This document shows, one piece after another, positions 41,630-49,686 of a stretch of 64,000 bases of DNA. The stretch's first letter is position 1, and each line of letters opens with the position of its first letter. The notes under the pieces are model-generated. The model was given only the letters and a program-made list of their open reading frames with translations, did not search any database and was not told where the DNA came from. This DNA is from Nocardia flavorosea (lineage in GTDB: Bacteria; Actinomycetota; Actinomycetes; Mycobacteriales; Mycobacteriaceae): NCBI RefSeq assembly GCF_015477805.1, contig NZ_JADLQL010000004.1, positions 62,001 through 126,000 of the forward strand, read 5' to 3'. A program made the translations under genes and the position numbers.

Positions 41630-42424
41630 ATGCACGAGGCCTTCTACCTGCCCGACTCGGCGGACCCGCGGCGGTTCGTCTCCACCGAGCTCACCCGCGG
41701 CCCGTGGTCTCCCGATGCCCAGCACGCCGGCCCGCCGTCCGCCCTGCTCGGACATGTGATCGAACGCTGCGAGCCGCGGGCCGGTTTCCAGGTGGGCCGG
41801 GTCGCGGTGGAAATCCTCGGTCCGGTCCCGCTGTCCCCGCTCACCGCGGAGGCCCGGGTAGTGCGGCCGGGGCGCAGTGTCGAACTGATCGAGGCCACCC
41901 TGTCCACCGATCGCGGGCCGGTGATGCGGGCCAACGCCTGGCGGTTCAAACTCGCCGCCCCGGACCTGGACCTGCCCGCCCGGTACCTGCCCAGCGGCTC
42001 GCGGCCCGGCCCCGAACAGACACCGGAACCGGAGCGGTTCCCGTCCACTCAGCCGGTGGGTTTCCACACCGGTATCGAATACCGTTTCGCCGCCGGCTCG
42101 TTCGCCGAACCCGGACCGGCCGTGTGCTGGATCCGGCTGAAGTATCCGATCGTCGCCGGCACCACGCCCAGCCCGCTGGAACGCACGCTCGCCGCCGCCG
42201 ACTCCGGCAACGGGGTCAGTTCCGTACTGGATTGGAACAGCTACCTGTTCATCAACACCGACCTGACGGTCACCCTGCACCGCCAACCGGCCGGCGAATG
42301 GGTGTGTCTCGACGCGGTCACCCATCCGCAGCCACACGGAATCGGCCTGGCCGAATCGGCGCTCTTCGACGAGAAGGGCCCGCTGGGCCGCAGCACCCAA
42401 ACCCTCTTCCTCGGACCCCGCTGA
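41630..42424 (+). CDS. acyl-CoA thioesterase family protein (double hot dog)
   Basis: The protein has 264 residues from ATG 41630. It has the actinobacterial thioesterase-like pattern: RGPWSPDAQHAGPPSALLGH near residues 23-42 (the first hot-dog helix region), GRVAVEILGPVPLSPLTAEA, and a second half with LDWNSYLFINTDLTVTLHRQ and GIGLAESALFDEKGPLGRS. Such proteins hydrolyse acyl-CoA thioesters. It faces the GntR/MFS operon across a palindrome and may share its control. Confidence 0.8.
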   Translation: MHEAFYLPDSADPRRFVSTELTRGPWSPDAQHAGPPSALLGHVIERCEPRAGFQVGRVAVEILGPVPLSPLTAEARVVRPGRSVELIEATLSTDRGPVMRANAWRFKLAAPDLDLPARYLPSGSRPGPEQTPEPERFPSTQPVGFHTGIEYRFAAGSFAEPGPAVCWIRLKYPIVAGTTPSPLERTLAAADSGNGVSSVLDWNSYLFINTDLTVTLHRQPAGEWVCLDAVTHPQPHGIGLAESALFDEKGPLGRSTQTLFLGPR

Positions 42425-42904
42425 CCCCACCCCGCAGGACGACGCGTATTCACCCACCCCTTTGTCGTCGACCAGGACTCCGCCGATGAAGGAACCGGCC
42501 ATTGCCCCGACGAACGCGCCCGGCGGTCCGAGAAACCCGCCGGCCAGCGCGCCGCCGATAAGGCTTCCCGCGTCTGCTCCGGAGAACTCGAAGTCGGAAA
42601 AAACCCATCGGCAAGCTTTTTCGCTTTCGAGCCGGCGCTTCCGGTTCCTGACGCAGCCTTGACGGCCGTTGCCGACTACCTCGACGAAGTGTTTCCGGGG
42701 TCCGAGAGTCCCGCGGTCGGGCTCCGGTATCGACTACGCGTCTGTCACAGGCCCGAGCACCGCGGGCGGCACCGACGGTCGCTCCCGGGCACCGGCTGCA
42801 TCGTGGAGCTGTCGAACCCGGCCTCCCTCCGCGCGCGGCCGATGCCTGGGAACGCCGGTAACGGCCGCCGGGGCACGCACCGCATACCCCGGCGGCCCGG
42901 CGTC
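42425..42904. other. intergenic with a possible Gly-zipper gene remnant
   Basis: On the minus strand, about 42660 to 42440, one frame reads KKLADGFFSDFEFSGADAGS and then LIGGALAGGFLGPPGAFVGA, a hydrophobic glycine-zipper pattern typical of small membrane or surface proteins. It has no start codon upstream of the homology-like part and no stop before it runs under the thioesterase gene. I treat it as a possible remnant, not a gene. The rest of the 480 bases shows nothing. Confidence 0.3.
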
Positions 42905-43948
42905 TCAGACCGCCTGCTTCTCGCCGTCGCGATCGGCCACCATCGTCAACGCGATATCGACGATCATGTCCTCCTGACCGCCGACGAGCCGCCGGCGACC
43001 GGCTTCCATGAGCAGGGTGCGCACATCGATTCCGTAGCGCTCGCTCGCCGCTTCCGCATGCCGCAGGAAGCTGGAGTAGACACCGGCATAGCCGAGGGTG
43101 AGGGTTTCGCGGTCCACCCGCACCGGCCGGTCCTGCAGCGGACGGACCAGATCGTCGGCGGCGTCCTGGAGGGCGAAGACATCGCAGCCGTGCTTCCAGC
43201 CGAGTACATCGGCGACCGCCACGAATGCCTCGATCGGGGTGTTACCCGCGCCCGCGCCGTGACCGGCCAGCGAGGCGTCGACCCGGGTGACGCCGTTCTC
43301 GACCGCCACCACCGAATTCGCCACCGACAGCGAAAGATTCTCGTGCGCGTGGATACCGAGCTCGGTTTTCGGGTCGAGCACATCGCGGTAGGCGTGCAGC
43401 CGGTCCCGCACACCGTTCATGGTGAGCCGGCCACCGGAATCGGTGACGTAGACGCAGTGCGCGCCGTAGCTCTCCATGAGTTTCGCCTGCTGGGCGAGTT
43501 CGGCGGGTTCGGCCATATGGCTCATCATGAGGAAGCCCGAGACATCCATGCCGATTTCTCGAGCGGTCGCGATGTGCTGGGCGGCGACGTCGGCCTCGGT
43601 GCAGTGAGTCGCGACCCGCACCGACCGCACCCCCAGGCCCCAGGCGCGCCGCAGATCCTCGGCGGTGCCGACACCGGGCAGCAGCAGGCTGGTCAGGCGG
43701 GCGTTCTTGATATTCGCGGCGGCGGCCTCGAGCCAGGTCCAGTCGCTGTGCGAACCAGGCCCGTAGTTCACCGAACCGCCGGCGAGCCCGTCACCGTGCG
43801 CGACCTCGATCGCGTCGACACCCGCGGCGTCGAGCGCAGCCACGATCTTGCCCACGTTCTCCGGGGTGATGCGGTGCCGGATGGCGTGCATACCGTCGCG
43901 CAGGGTCACATCCTGAACGAAAACCGTGGGCGTGTCCGTCGAGCTCAT
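42905..43948 (-). CDS. hsaF: 4-hydroxy-2-oxovalerate aldolase
   Basis: The protein has 347 residues. The N-terminal FVQDVTLRDGMHAIRHR with the metal-binding Asp and catalytic Arg/His, AIEVAHGDGLAGGSVNYG, and LGIHAHENLSLSVANS with the His metal ligands are hallmarks of the DmpG/BphI/HsaF aldolase. It splits 4-hydroxy-2-oxo acids into pyruvate and an aldehyde, which is channelled to the dehydrogenase encoded just upstream. The start overlaps the hsaG stop by ATGA. I use the hsa name because of the sterol genes nearby; mhpE or bphI would describe the same reaction. Confidence 0.92.
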   Translation of the reverse strand: MSSTDTPTVFVQDVTLRDGMHAIRHRITPENVGKIVAALDAAGVDAIEVAHGDGLAGGSVNYGPGSHSDWTWLEAAAANIKNARLTSLLLPGVGTAEDLRRAWGLGVRSVRVATHCTEADVAAQHIATAREIGMDVSGFLMMSHMAEPAELAQQAKLMESYGAHCVYVTDSGGRLTMNGVRDRLHAYRDVLDPKTELGIHAHENLSLSVANSVVAVENGVTRVDASLAGHGAGAGNTPIEAFVAVADVLGWKHGCDVFALQDAADDLVRPLQDRPVRVDRETLTLGYAGVYSSFLRHAEAASERYGIDVRTLLMEAGRRRLVGGQEDMIVDIALTMVADRDGEKQAV

Positions 43949-44919
43949 CGTGCACTCTCTTTCTGCTGCTGGCTGTTCTGCGCGATCCGCTCGGCGACCT
44001 GCAGACCGGCCGAGGTCATGATGTCGAGGTTGCCGGCGTAGGCGGGCAGGTAGTGGGCCGCGCCCTCGACCTCGAGGAACACCGACACCCGGTGGGTCGG
44101 GAACAGGGCGTTGTCCTTGGCGAGCAGGGTGTGCACCGGCTGATCCTGCGGGATCGGGTCGATCTGCACTTCCTGCTTGAGCCGGTAGCCCGGCACGTAG
44201 GCCGCCACATCGTCGACCATCTTCACCACCGACGCCTTGATCTGCTCGTGGGACTCCTCGTCCGGGGCGTTGACCAGGCAGAAGACCGTATCGCGCATGA
44301 TCAGCGGCGGTTCGGCCGGATTCAGGATGATCACCGCTTTACCGCGTTCCGCGCCGCCCACGGTTTCGATGGCGTGCGAGGTGGTCTCGGTGAATTCGTC
44401 GATATTGGCGCGGGTGCCCGGCCCGGCGGACTTCGACGCGATGGACGCCACGATCTCGGCGTAGGGCACCGGCACGACCCGCGAGACCGCGGCCACGATC
44501 GGGATGGTCGCCTGGCCACCGCAGGTCACCATGTTCACGTTCTGCGCCCCGAGATGCTCCTCGAGGTTCACCGGCGGCACCACGAACGGGCCGATCGCGG
44601 CGGGCGTCAGGTCGATCAGGCGTTTACCCAGCGGCGCGAGCCGGGCGTGGTTCTGCTCGTGCGCCTTCGCCGAGGTGGCGTCGAAGACGATCTCGATCTC
44701 GTCGAAATTCGGCAGCGCGATCAGACCTTCGACACCCTCGTGGGTGGTCGGGACCTTCATCCGGGCGGCGCGGGCCAGACCGTCGGATGCGGGATCGATA
44801 CCGACCATCGCGCCCATTTCCAGGAACCGGGAATGCCGCATGACCTTGATCATCAGATCGGTGCCGATATTGCCCGACCCGATGATCGCGACCTTCGTGC
44901 GTTTGTTGTTGTCACTCAC
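43945..44919 (-). CDS. hsaG: acetaldehyde/propanal dehydrogenase (acylating)
   Basis: The protein has 324 residues from GTG 44919, overlapping the hsaE stop by GTGA. It has the N-terminal VAIIGSGNIGTDLMIKV for NAD binding, and the catalytic cysteine is in VNMVTCGGQATIPI near residue 130. It converts the aldehyde released by the aldolase into acetyl- or propionyl-CoA with NAD and CoA, in a stable complex with HsaF. Length and motifs are those of DmpF/BphJ/HsaG. Confidence 0.92.
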   Translation of the reverse strand: MSDNNKRTKVAIIGSGNIGTDLMIKVMRHSRFLEMGAMVGIDPASDGLARAARMKVPTTHEGVEGLIALPNFDEIEIVFDATSAKAHEQNHARLAPLGKRLIDLTPAAIGPFVVPPVNLEEHLGAQNVNMVTCGGQATIPIVAAVSRVVPVPYAEIVASIASKSAGPGTRANIDEFTETTSHAIETVGGAERGKAVIILNPAEPPLIMRDTVFCLVNAPDEESHEQIKASVVKMVDDVAAYVPGYRLKQEVQIDPIPQDQPVHTLLAKDNALFPTHRVSVFLEVEGAAHYLPAYAGNLDIMTSAGLQVAERIAQNSQQQKESAR

Positions 44920-45758
44920 TGGGAGACCTCCGAAGCGGTGGTGAAGGAAGCCGAAACCGTCCCGAGGCCGGAAATGGCGGCGGTGACGGTGGCGCCGGGG
45001 TGCAGCGGCCGCATCGGGCCGAGCGCGCCGGAGAGGATGACCTGGCCGGCGCGCAGCGGTTCACCGAAGGTGCGAGCCTGCTGCGCGAGCCAGGACAGGG
45101 CGTTGAGCGGGTCCCCGAGGCAGGCGGCGCCGTTGCCGGTGGACACTTCTTCGCCGTCGATGCTCATGCTCATGGTGACGTCGATGGGATCGAAGTCGTC
45201 GAGGGTGCGGCGCTCGGTGCCGAGCACGTACAGCCCGCTCGAGGCGTTGTCGGCGACGGTGTCGGCGAAGGAGATGTTCCAGTCGGTGATCCGGCTGTCC
45301 ACGATCTCCAGCGCGGCCATCGCCTCGGCGACCGCTGCCCGGCACTGGGCGATATCGAGCGGCCCCTGGGCGAGATCCGCGCCCAGGACGAAGGCGACCT
45401 CGGCCTCGGCCTTGGGCTGCAGCAGCCGGTCGATCGGGATCACGTCACCGTCGGTGTAGGCCATATCGGAGAACAGCACCCCGAAATCGGGCTGGTCCAC
45501 GCCCAGCTGCTGCTGGACGGCCTGCGAGGTGGCGCCGATCTTGCGGCCGACCACCGTGACGCCCGCGGTGACCCGGGCAGCGTTGAATCGCTCCTGGATC
45601 CGGTAGGCCGTGGCGACATCGTCGGGACTGATCAGGCCCTCGCGCAGCGGCGCACAGGTCTCACGTGTCTCGGCTGCAGTGATCAGACGTTGCGCGGCGC
45701 GGGCGACGATGGACTCGTCGACTTCCGAGGCGCCGGCGCTCTCGACAGTGGTTGCCAC
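44916..45758 (-). CDS. hsaE: 2-hydroxypenta-2,4-dienoate hydratase
   Basis: The protein has 280 residues from GTG 45758, favoured because GGAGG lies five bases upstream; ATG 45779 would add seven residues. The N-terminus before residue 20 is longer than in classical relatives. The hydratase core shows AYRIQERFNAARV, VVGRKIGATSQAVQQQLG, the metal-ligand EAEVAFVLG and EIVDSRITDW. It adds water to 2-hydroxydienoates from meta-cleavage, producing the aldolase substrate. It is first in the hsaE-hsaG-hsaF operon and divergent from an IclR regulator. Confidence 0.9.
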   Translation of the reverse strand: MATTVESAGASEVDESIVARAAQRLITAAETRETCAPLREGLISPDDVATAYRIQERFNAARVTAGVTVVGRKIGATSQAVQQQLGVDQPDFGVLFSDMAYTDGDVIPIDRLLQPKAEAEVAFVLGADLAQGPLDIAQCRAAVAEAMAALEIVDSRITDWNISFADTVADNASSGLYVLGTERRTLDDFDPIDVTMSMSIDGEEVSTGNGAACLGDPLNALSWLAQQARTFGEPLRAGQVILSGALGPMRPLHPGATVTAAISGLGTVSASFTTASEVSQ

Positions 45759-45868
45759 CACTACCTCCGTTCTCCTCATCGTTGGGTGCTACCAGTGCAC
45801 ACCGCCGCGTCGCAGCTGAACAGTAAAATGGTCCACTGACCGGACCGCCCGTGCGAGGAAGAGCAACC

Positions 45869-46636
45869 ATGCCGCAACGACAACTCGACGATCGATCCGT
45901 GCTGGGCCGGGCACTGCTGATCCTGGAGGCATTCGGCGTCGAGGATCAGGCCGTCGGCCTGTCCGAACTCACCCGCCGCACCGGCCTGCCGAAGGCCACC
46001 GTGCACCGGATGAGCCGCGATCTGGTCGCGGCCCGGCTGCTCACCTCCTCCCCCGACGGCTACCGCCTCGGCCGCGGCCTGTTCGAACTCGGTATGCGCG
46101 CGGCCACCGAACGCACCCTGCTCGAGGTGGCGATCCCTTTCCTGCAGGATCTGTTCACGCGGACCAGCGAAACCGTGCACCTCGGGGTCCGCGACGGCGA
46201 CGAAGTTGTCTACATCAGCAAGATCGGCGGCCACCGCCAGGCCCGCTCCCCCTCCCGTATCGGCGGGCGAATGCCGCTGTACTGCACCGCAATCGGCAAA
46301 TCACTACTCGCCCATTCCGGTTCCGAAACCATCGACCGCATCCTCACCGGTCCGCTGATCCGCCGCACCCCCCGCACCGTCGTGGCCCCGGGATTGCTGC
46401 GCGCCCAACTGGCGCAGGCCGTGGAAACCGGAGTCACCTACGAACACGAGGAATCGACCATCGGCATCGCCTGCGTCGCCGCCGCCATCCTCGACGGCAG
46501 CGACGAGCCCCCGGCCGCGATCTCGGTCACCGGCCCGGTCACCCGCTTCCGCCCCGAAGCTCATGCGTCGTCGGTCCAGGCAGCCGCCGCAGGTATCGCC
46601 TCCATCCTGGCCCGCCGCGCACAGACCATGCCTTGA
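45869..46636 (+). CDS. IclR family regulator of the hsaEGF operon
   Basis: The protein has 255 residues from ATG 45869, with AGGAAGAG upstream. The winged helix near residues 12-75 reads LGRALLILEAF, LSELTRRTGLPKATVHRMSRDL and GYRLGRGLFELG, and the effector domain shows ETVHLGVRDGDEVVYISKI and LYCTAIGKSLLAH, typical of IclR proteins that sense aromatic acids. It is divergent from hsaE with 110 bases between; a weak repeat GGTCC-N7-GGACC lies at 45830-45846. It probably senses a meta-cleavage intermediate. A decayed antitoxin gene overlaps its 3' end. Confidence 0.88.
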   Translation: MPQRQLDDRSVLGRALLILEAFGVEDQAVGLSELTRRTGLPKATVHRMSRDLVAARLLTSSPDGYRLGRGLFELGMRAATERTLLEVAIPFLQDLFTRTSETVHLGVRDGDEVVYISKIGGHRQARSPSRIGGRMPLYCTAIGKSLLAHSGSETIDRILTGPLIRRTPRTVVAPGLLRAQLAQAVETGVTYEHEESTIGIACVAAAILDGSDEPPAAISVTGPVTRFRPEAHASSVQAAAAGIASILARRAQTMP

Positions 46637-46871
46637 CAACCTGCGCAATCACACCGCAGAAGTCCTGCGCCGTGTCGAAGCCGGGAAAGAGTTCGAAATC
46701 CTGAAAGACAACCGTCCGGTAGCAAAGATCATCCCGCTCCCACGACGCCGCCAATGGGTGCCGGCCACGGAAGTCGTCCAGGAGCTGATCCGGCTGGGAC
46801 CGGACACGACAGGTCTTGCCGAAGAGCTACGCGCAGCCCTGCCCGACACCACGGACGACCTGCCGTGGTAG
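46623..46871 (+). pseudogene. 5'-truncated Phd/VapB-type antitoxin
   Basis: From NLRNHTAEVLRRVEAGKEFE through NRPVAKIIPL the sequence is a type II antitoxin of the Phd/YefM/VapB class, but the first six to eight residues that normally begin it (with their start codon) are missing, replaced by the IclR 3' end. The only in-frame ATG is 46563, inside IclR, which would give a 102-residue hybrid. The C-terminal toxin-binding part is present, and the stop overlaps the toxin start (GTG 46865) by seven bases, the usual vapBC arrangement. Confidence 0.65.
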
Positions 46872-47170
46872 ATGCTGCGCGAGCGATCGCGGACACATCC
46901 GTCTTCATCGGTATGGAAGAGCAGCGATTCGATCGCTCCCGATTCGATGAATACGAGTGGGGCGTATCGGTGATCACCCTCGGTGAACTGAGACTCGGGG
47001 TCATCAACGCGCGCGACCCGGAATCCGCCGCCCGCAGGCTTTCCACCTATCAGCTCGCGCAGCGATTCGAGCCGTTGAAGGTGGACGAATTGATCGCCGA
47101 AACGTGGGCGCTGTTGGTTTCCCGCCGATGGCGGCCAGCGCCACCACTAGTGCGGCTACCCCGGCGGTGA
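46865..47170 (+). pseudogene. 3'-truncated VapC-type PIN toxin
   Basis: From GTG 46865 the protein starts as a PIN-domain toxin: AIADTSVFIGMEEQRF with the first catalytic Asp, WGVSVITLGELRLGV with the Glu, and LAQRFEPLKVDELIAETWALL. After that, at about 47115, the sequence becomes unrelated (RRWRPAPPLVRLPRR) and ends at 101 residues, where VapC proteins have about 130. The missing part carries the last catalytic acidic residues, so the RNase is expected to be dead. The tail runs antisense into the TspO-like gene. Confidence 0.7.
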
Positions 47171-47882
47171 CCGCCACCGTGGACGATTCCGGGCCCCCCT
47201 CGACCCGGGCCACCGCGATCCAGGCGAGGCCCCAGACGATGCCGGCGGCCACCGCGATACCGGCCCGCCCCGGGCTCGCCAGCGCTACACCGATGACAGC
47301 GGCAACGACCAGGACCACCAGAGCCCACGGCTCGGCGCCGAGGCCGAGTTCGCCGACGGCGGCCGCCTGCAGAGCCGCGGCGACGTTGGCGACCGTGGCG
47401 ACCACGATCCAGCCCAGATACAGGCCGAGCACACCGTCCAGCAGGATGGCTTCGACCAGGTTCGCGGGCCGCGTCCGCAGACAGCGCCAGAAGATGACCG
47501 CCAGGGTCGCCAGCAACGCGGCGATCACTGCGACGCTGATATTGAGCCATCCGAGCTGTATCGCCACGATCCATGCTGCGTTCAGCAGCAGCGACGCACC
47601 GACCAGCCGGCCGACCTCCCGCAGCCGCGGGCTATCACGTTGCTTCGGCAGTAGCTGCCAGACAGCAAGCGCGAGAAAGCCGGCGTACAGCAACGACCAG
47701 ATCGAGAACGCCGCCCCTCCGGGAGCGACGAAAGTGGCGTCGGCGGCCAACGCTCCACCCGCGGCCTCCGAGATAGGCGTACCGCCCAGCGCCCCGGAGC
47801 CGAAGACCGCGGCAACCACAGCCGCCACGGCGCTCGCTGCCACGAAAATCTGCCTGCTGATATCGGTGGCCGGAGTAGTCAC
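47004..47882 (-). CDS. TspO/MBR-like tryptophan-rich membrane protein with fused tail
   Basis: The protein has 292 residues from GTG 47882. About seven membrane segments with well-placed Trp (AFSIWSLLYAGFLALAVWQL, LLLNAAWIVAIQLGWL, GIVWGLAWIAVARV) resemble the actinobacterial TspO-like sensory family. From about residue 255 (PTAPTFRRSIRPPSTARIAA) the sequence is basic and non-membrane, and it is antisense to the VapC remnant. The natural stop therefore seems to have been lost in the same rearrangement that truncated vapC, adding about 37 residues. Confidence 0.6.
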   Translation of the reverse strand: MTTPATDISRQIFVAASAVAAVVAAVFGSGALGGTPISEAAGGALAADATFVAPGGAAFSIWSLLYAGFLALAVWQLLPKQRDSPRLREVGRLVGASLLLNAAWIVAIQLGWLNISVAVIAALLATLAVIFWRCLRTRPANLVEAILLDGVLGLYLGWIVVATVANVAAALQAAAVGELGLGAEPWALVVLVVAAVIGVALASPGRAGIAVAAGIVWGLAWIAVARVEGGPESSTVAVTAGVAALVVALAAIGGKPTAPTFRRSIRPPSTARIAARADRWKACGRRIPGRAR

Positions 47883-48107
47883 GGTGCCCGGGTGCCCATC
47901 CTGCCGCTCTTCAACCGCATCGCCCGAAAACAGCATGGGCCACACCGGTCACCGGGCTCACTGCCGGACCGGCCGCGCTCACGAATTCCGCGGCTGCTCA
48001 GGTATCGAGCGGCGTCCGCTGGGTACCCGGTCGCGTAAACGACGTGGCGGCACGTACGTCTGCGCCTCCGGAAATCGCGTCGCAACAGGAGAATGGGGTG
48101 GTCGGAT

Positions 48108-49592
48108 ATGCGGTGTGTGGTCTTCGGAGCCACCGGCTATATCGGCGGGCGACTGGTGCCCGAACTTGTGCGGGCCGGGCATCGGGTCCGGGTCGTGGCG
48201 CGCACACCGGCGAAGCTGGCGGAGGTGCCGTGGCGGGACCGGGTCGAGGTCGTCCGCGGCGATGTCACCGCCGCCGAGGATGTATCGGCGGCGGTCGACG
48301 GTCAGCAGGTCGTCTACTACCTCGTGCACTCGCTGACGCAACGCGATTTCACCGGTATCGACCAGCGCGCCGCGCGGATTGTCGCGGCTGCGGCGCGCGC
48401 GGCCGAGGTCCAGCGAATCGTGTATCTCGGCGGCATCGTCCCGGACCGGGTCCCGCTGTCGCGGCATCTCGCCTCACGCGCCGAGGTGGGGAGCATTTTC
48501 CGAGAGTCGGGGGTTCCCACCGCGGAACTGCGCGCGGCGGTCATCATCGGTTCCGGTTCGGCCAGTTTCGAGATGCTGCGCTACCTCTCCGAACGGCTGC
48601 CGGCGATGGTCGCCCCGCGCTGGGTGCACAATCGAACCCAGCCCATCGCCGTCCGCGATGTTCTCTACTACCTCGTGCGATCTGCCGAACTACCCCCGGG
48701 CGTCAATCGTGCCTTCGATATCGGCGGGCCGGATGTGCTCACTTATCTGTCGATGATGCGGAAATACGCAACATTGGCCGGATTGCCGCACCGACTCGTC
48801 CTGCCGGTTCCGATGCTCACGCCATGGCTGTCGGCCCAGTGGGTCAACGTGGTCACGCCGGTACCGCGTGCCCTGGCGATTCCGCTGATCGAATCCCTCG
48901 TGCACGAAACGGTATGCCATGACAGCGCTATCGCCGACTACCTTCCCGAGCCCGAAGGCGGTCCGACCGATTACGAGCAAGCCGTCGAGCTGGCGCTGGC
49001 GCGGATCCGCAACGCACAGGTGCCGACCCGATGGTCGGATGCCGATATCGCGGGCGCCCCGTCGGACCCACTGCCCAGCGATCCGGAGTGGTCCGGCGGC
49101 TCGCTCTACGAGGATGTCCGGGAACAGCGCACCGACACAGACCCGGACACGCTGTGGGCGGTTATCGAATCGATCGGCGGGGAGAACGGCTGGTATTCGT
49201 TCCCGCTGGCCTGGTCGCTGCGGGGCTGGATCGATCGGCTCAGCGGTGGCGTGGGCCTGCGCCGTGGCCGGAAGAATCCCCATCGCCTGCACACCGGCGA
49301 AGCCCTCGACTGGTGGCGTGTCGAACTGATCGACCGTCCACGCCTGCTACGTCTGCGTGCGGAAATGCAGGTTCCCGGACTTGCCTGGCTGGAACTGGGC
49401 GTCGAACTGGAGCCCGGCGGCGGCTCTCGATACCACCAGCGGGCGGTCTTCCAGCCGCGTGGGCTGGCCGGGCACCTCTACTGGAAGGCAATCACGCCCT
49501 TTCACGACATCGTCTTCGGCGGGATGGTCCGCAATATCATCGGCACCGCCGAGCGCCGGGCACCCGCGGAAACTACCGGGGATACCCGTTGA
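48108..49592 (+). CDS. NAD(P)-binding SDR fused to DUF2867
   Basis: The protein has 494 residues from ATG 48108; ATG 48093 is possible. The first 270 residues are an atypical SDR (RCVVFGATGYIGGRLVPELV, VVYYLVHSL, VYLGGIVPD), the NmrA-like form. The C-terminal half is DUF2867 (LWAVIESIGGENGWYSFPLA, GEALDWWRVELIDRPRLLRL, YWKAITPFHDIVFGGMVRNI). This fusion is common in actinobacteria and is often found with photolyase genes, as here, 94 bases upstream of one. The role is unknown; a redox or lipid-carrier function is possible. Confidence 0.85.
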   Translation: MRCVVFGATGYIGGRLVPELVRAGHRVRVVARTPAKLAEVPWRDRVEVVRGDVTAAEDVSAAVDGQQVVYYLVHSLTQRDFTGIDQRAARIVAAAARAAEVQRIVYLGGIVPDRVPLSRHLASRAEVGSIFRESGVPTAELRAAVIIGSGSASFEMLRYLSERLPAMVAPRWVHNRTQPIAVRDVLYYLVRSAELPPGVNRAFDIGGPDVLTYLSMMRKYATLAGLPHRLVLPVPMLTPWLSAQWVNVVTPVPRALAIPLIESLVHETVCHDSAIADYLPEPEGGPTDYEQAVELALARIRNAQVPTRWSDADIAGAPSDPLPSDPEWSGGSLYEDVREQRTDTDPDTLWAVIESIGGENGWYSFPLAWSLRGWIDRLSGGVGLRRGRKNPHRLHTGEALDWWRVELIDRPRLLRLRAEMQVPGLAWLELGVELEPGGGSRYHQRAVFQPRGLAGHLYWKAITPFHDIVFGGMVRNIIGTAERRAPAETTGDTR

Positions 49593-49686
49593 GTAACGGC
49601 ACGTCGTGCACAATCGCCCACGATGCCGCGGCCGCGCATCGGTCGACCTTCCGCCTCGGCGTGGCGGAGGACAGGGACGGTGGCTC

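Noticed and set aside
44053..45459. 468-codon plus-strand open frame antisense to hsaG and hsaE
   Set aside because: It is a shadow of strongly supported enzymes; the sequence is Arg/His-rich without motifs.
45830..45846. GGTCC-N7-GGACC repeat between hsaE and IclR as the IclR operator
   Set aside because: The arms are only five GC-rich bases, which is weak in this composition. I mention it but do not list it as a site.
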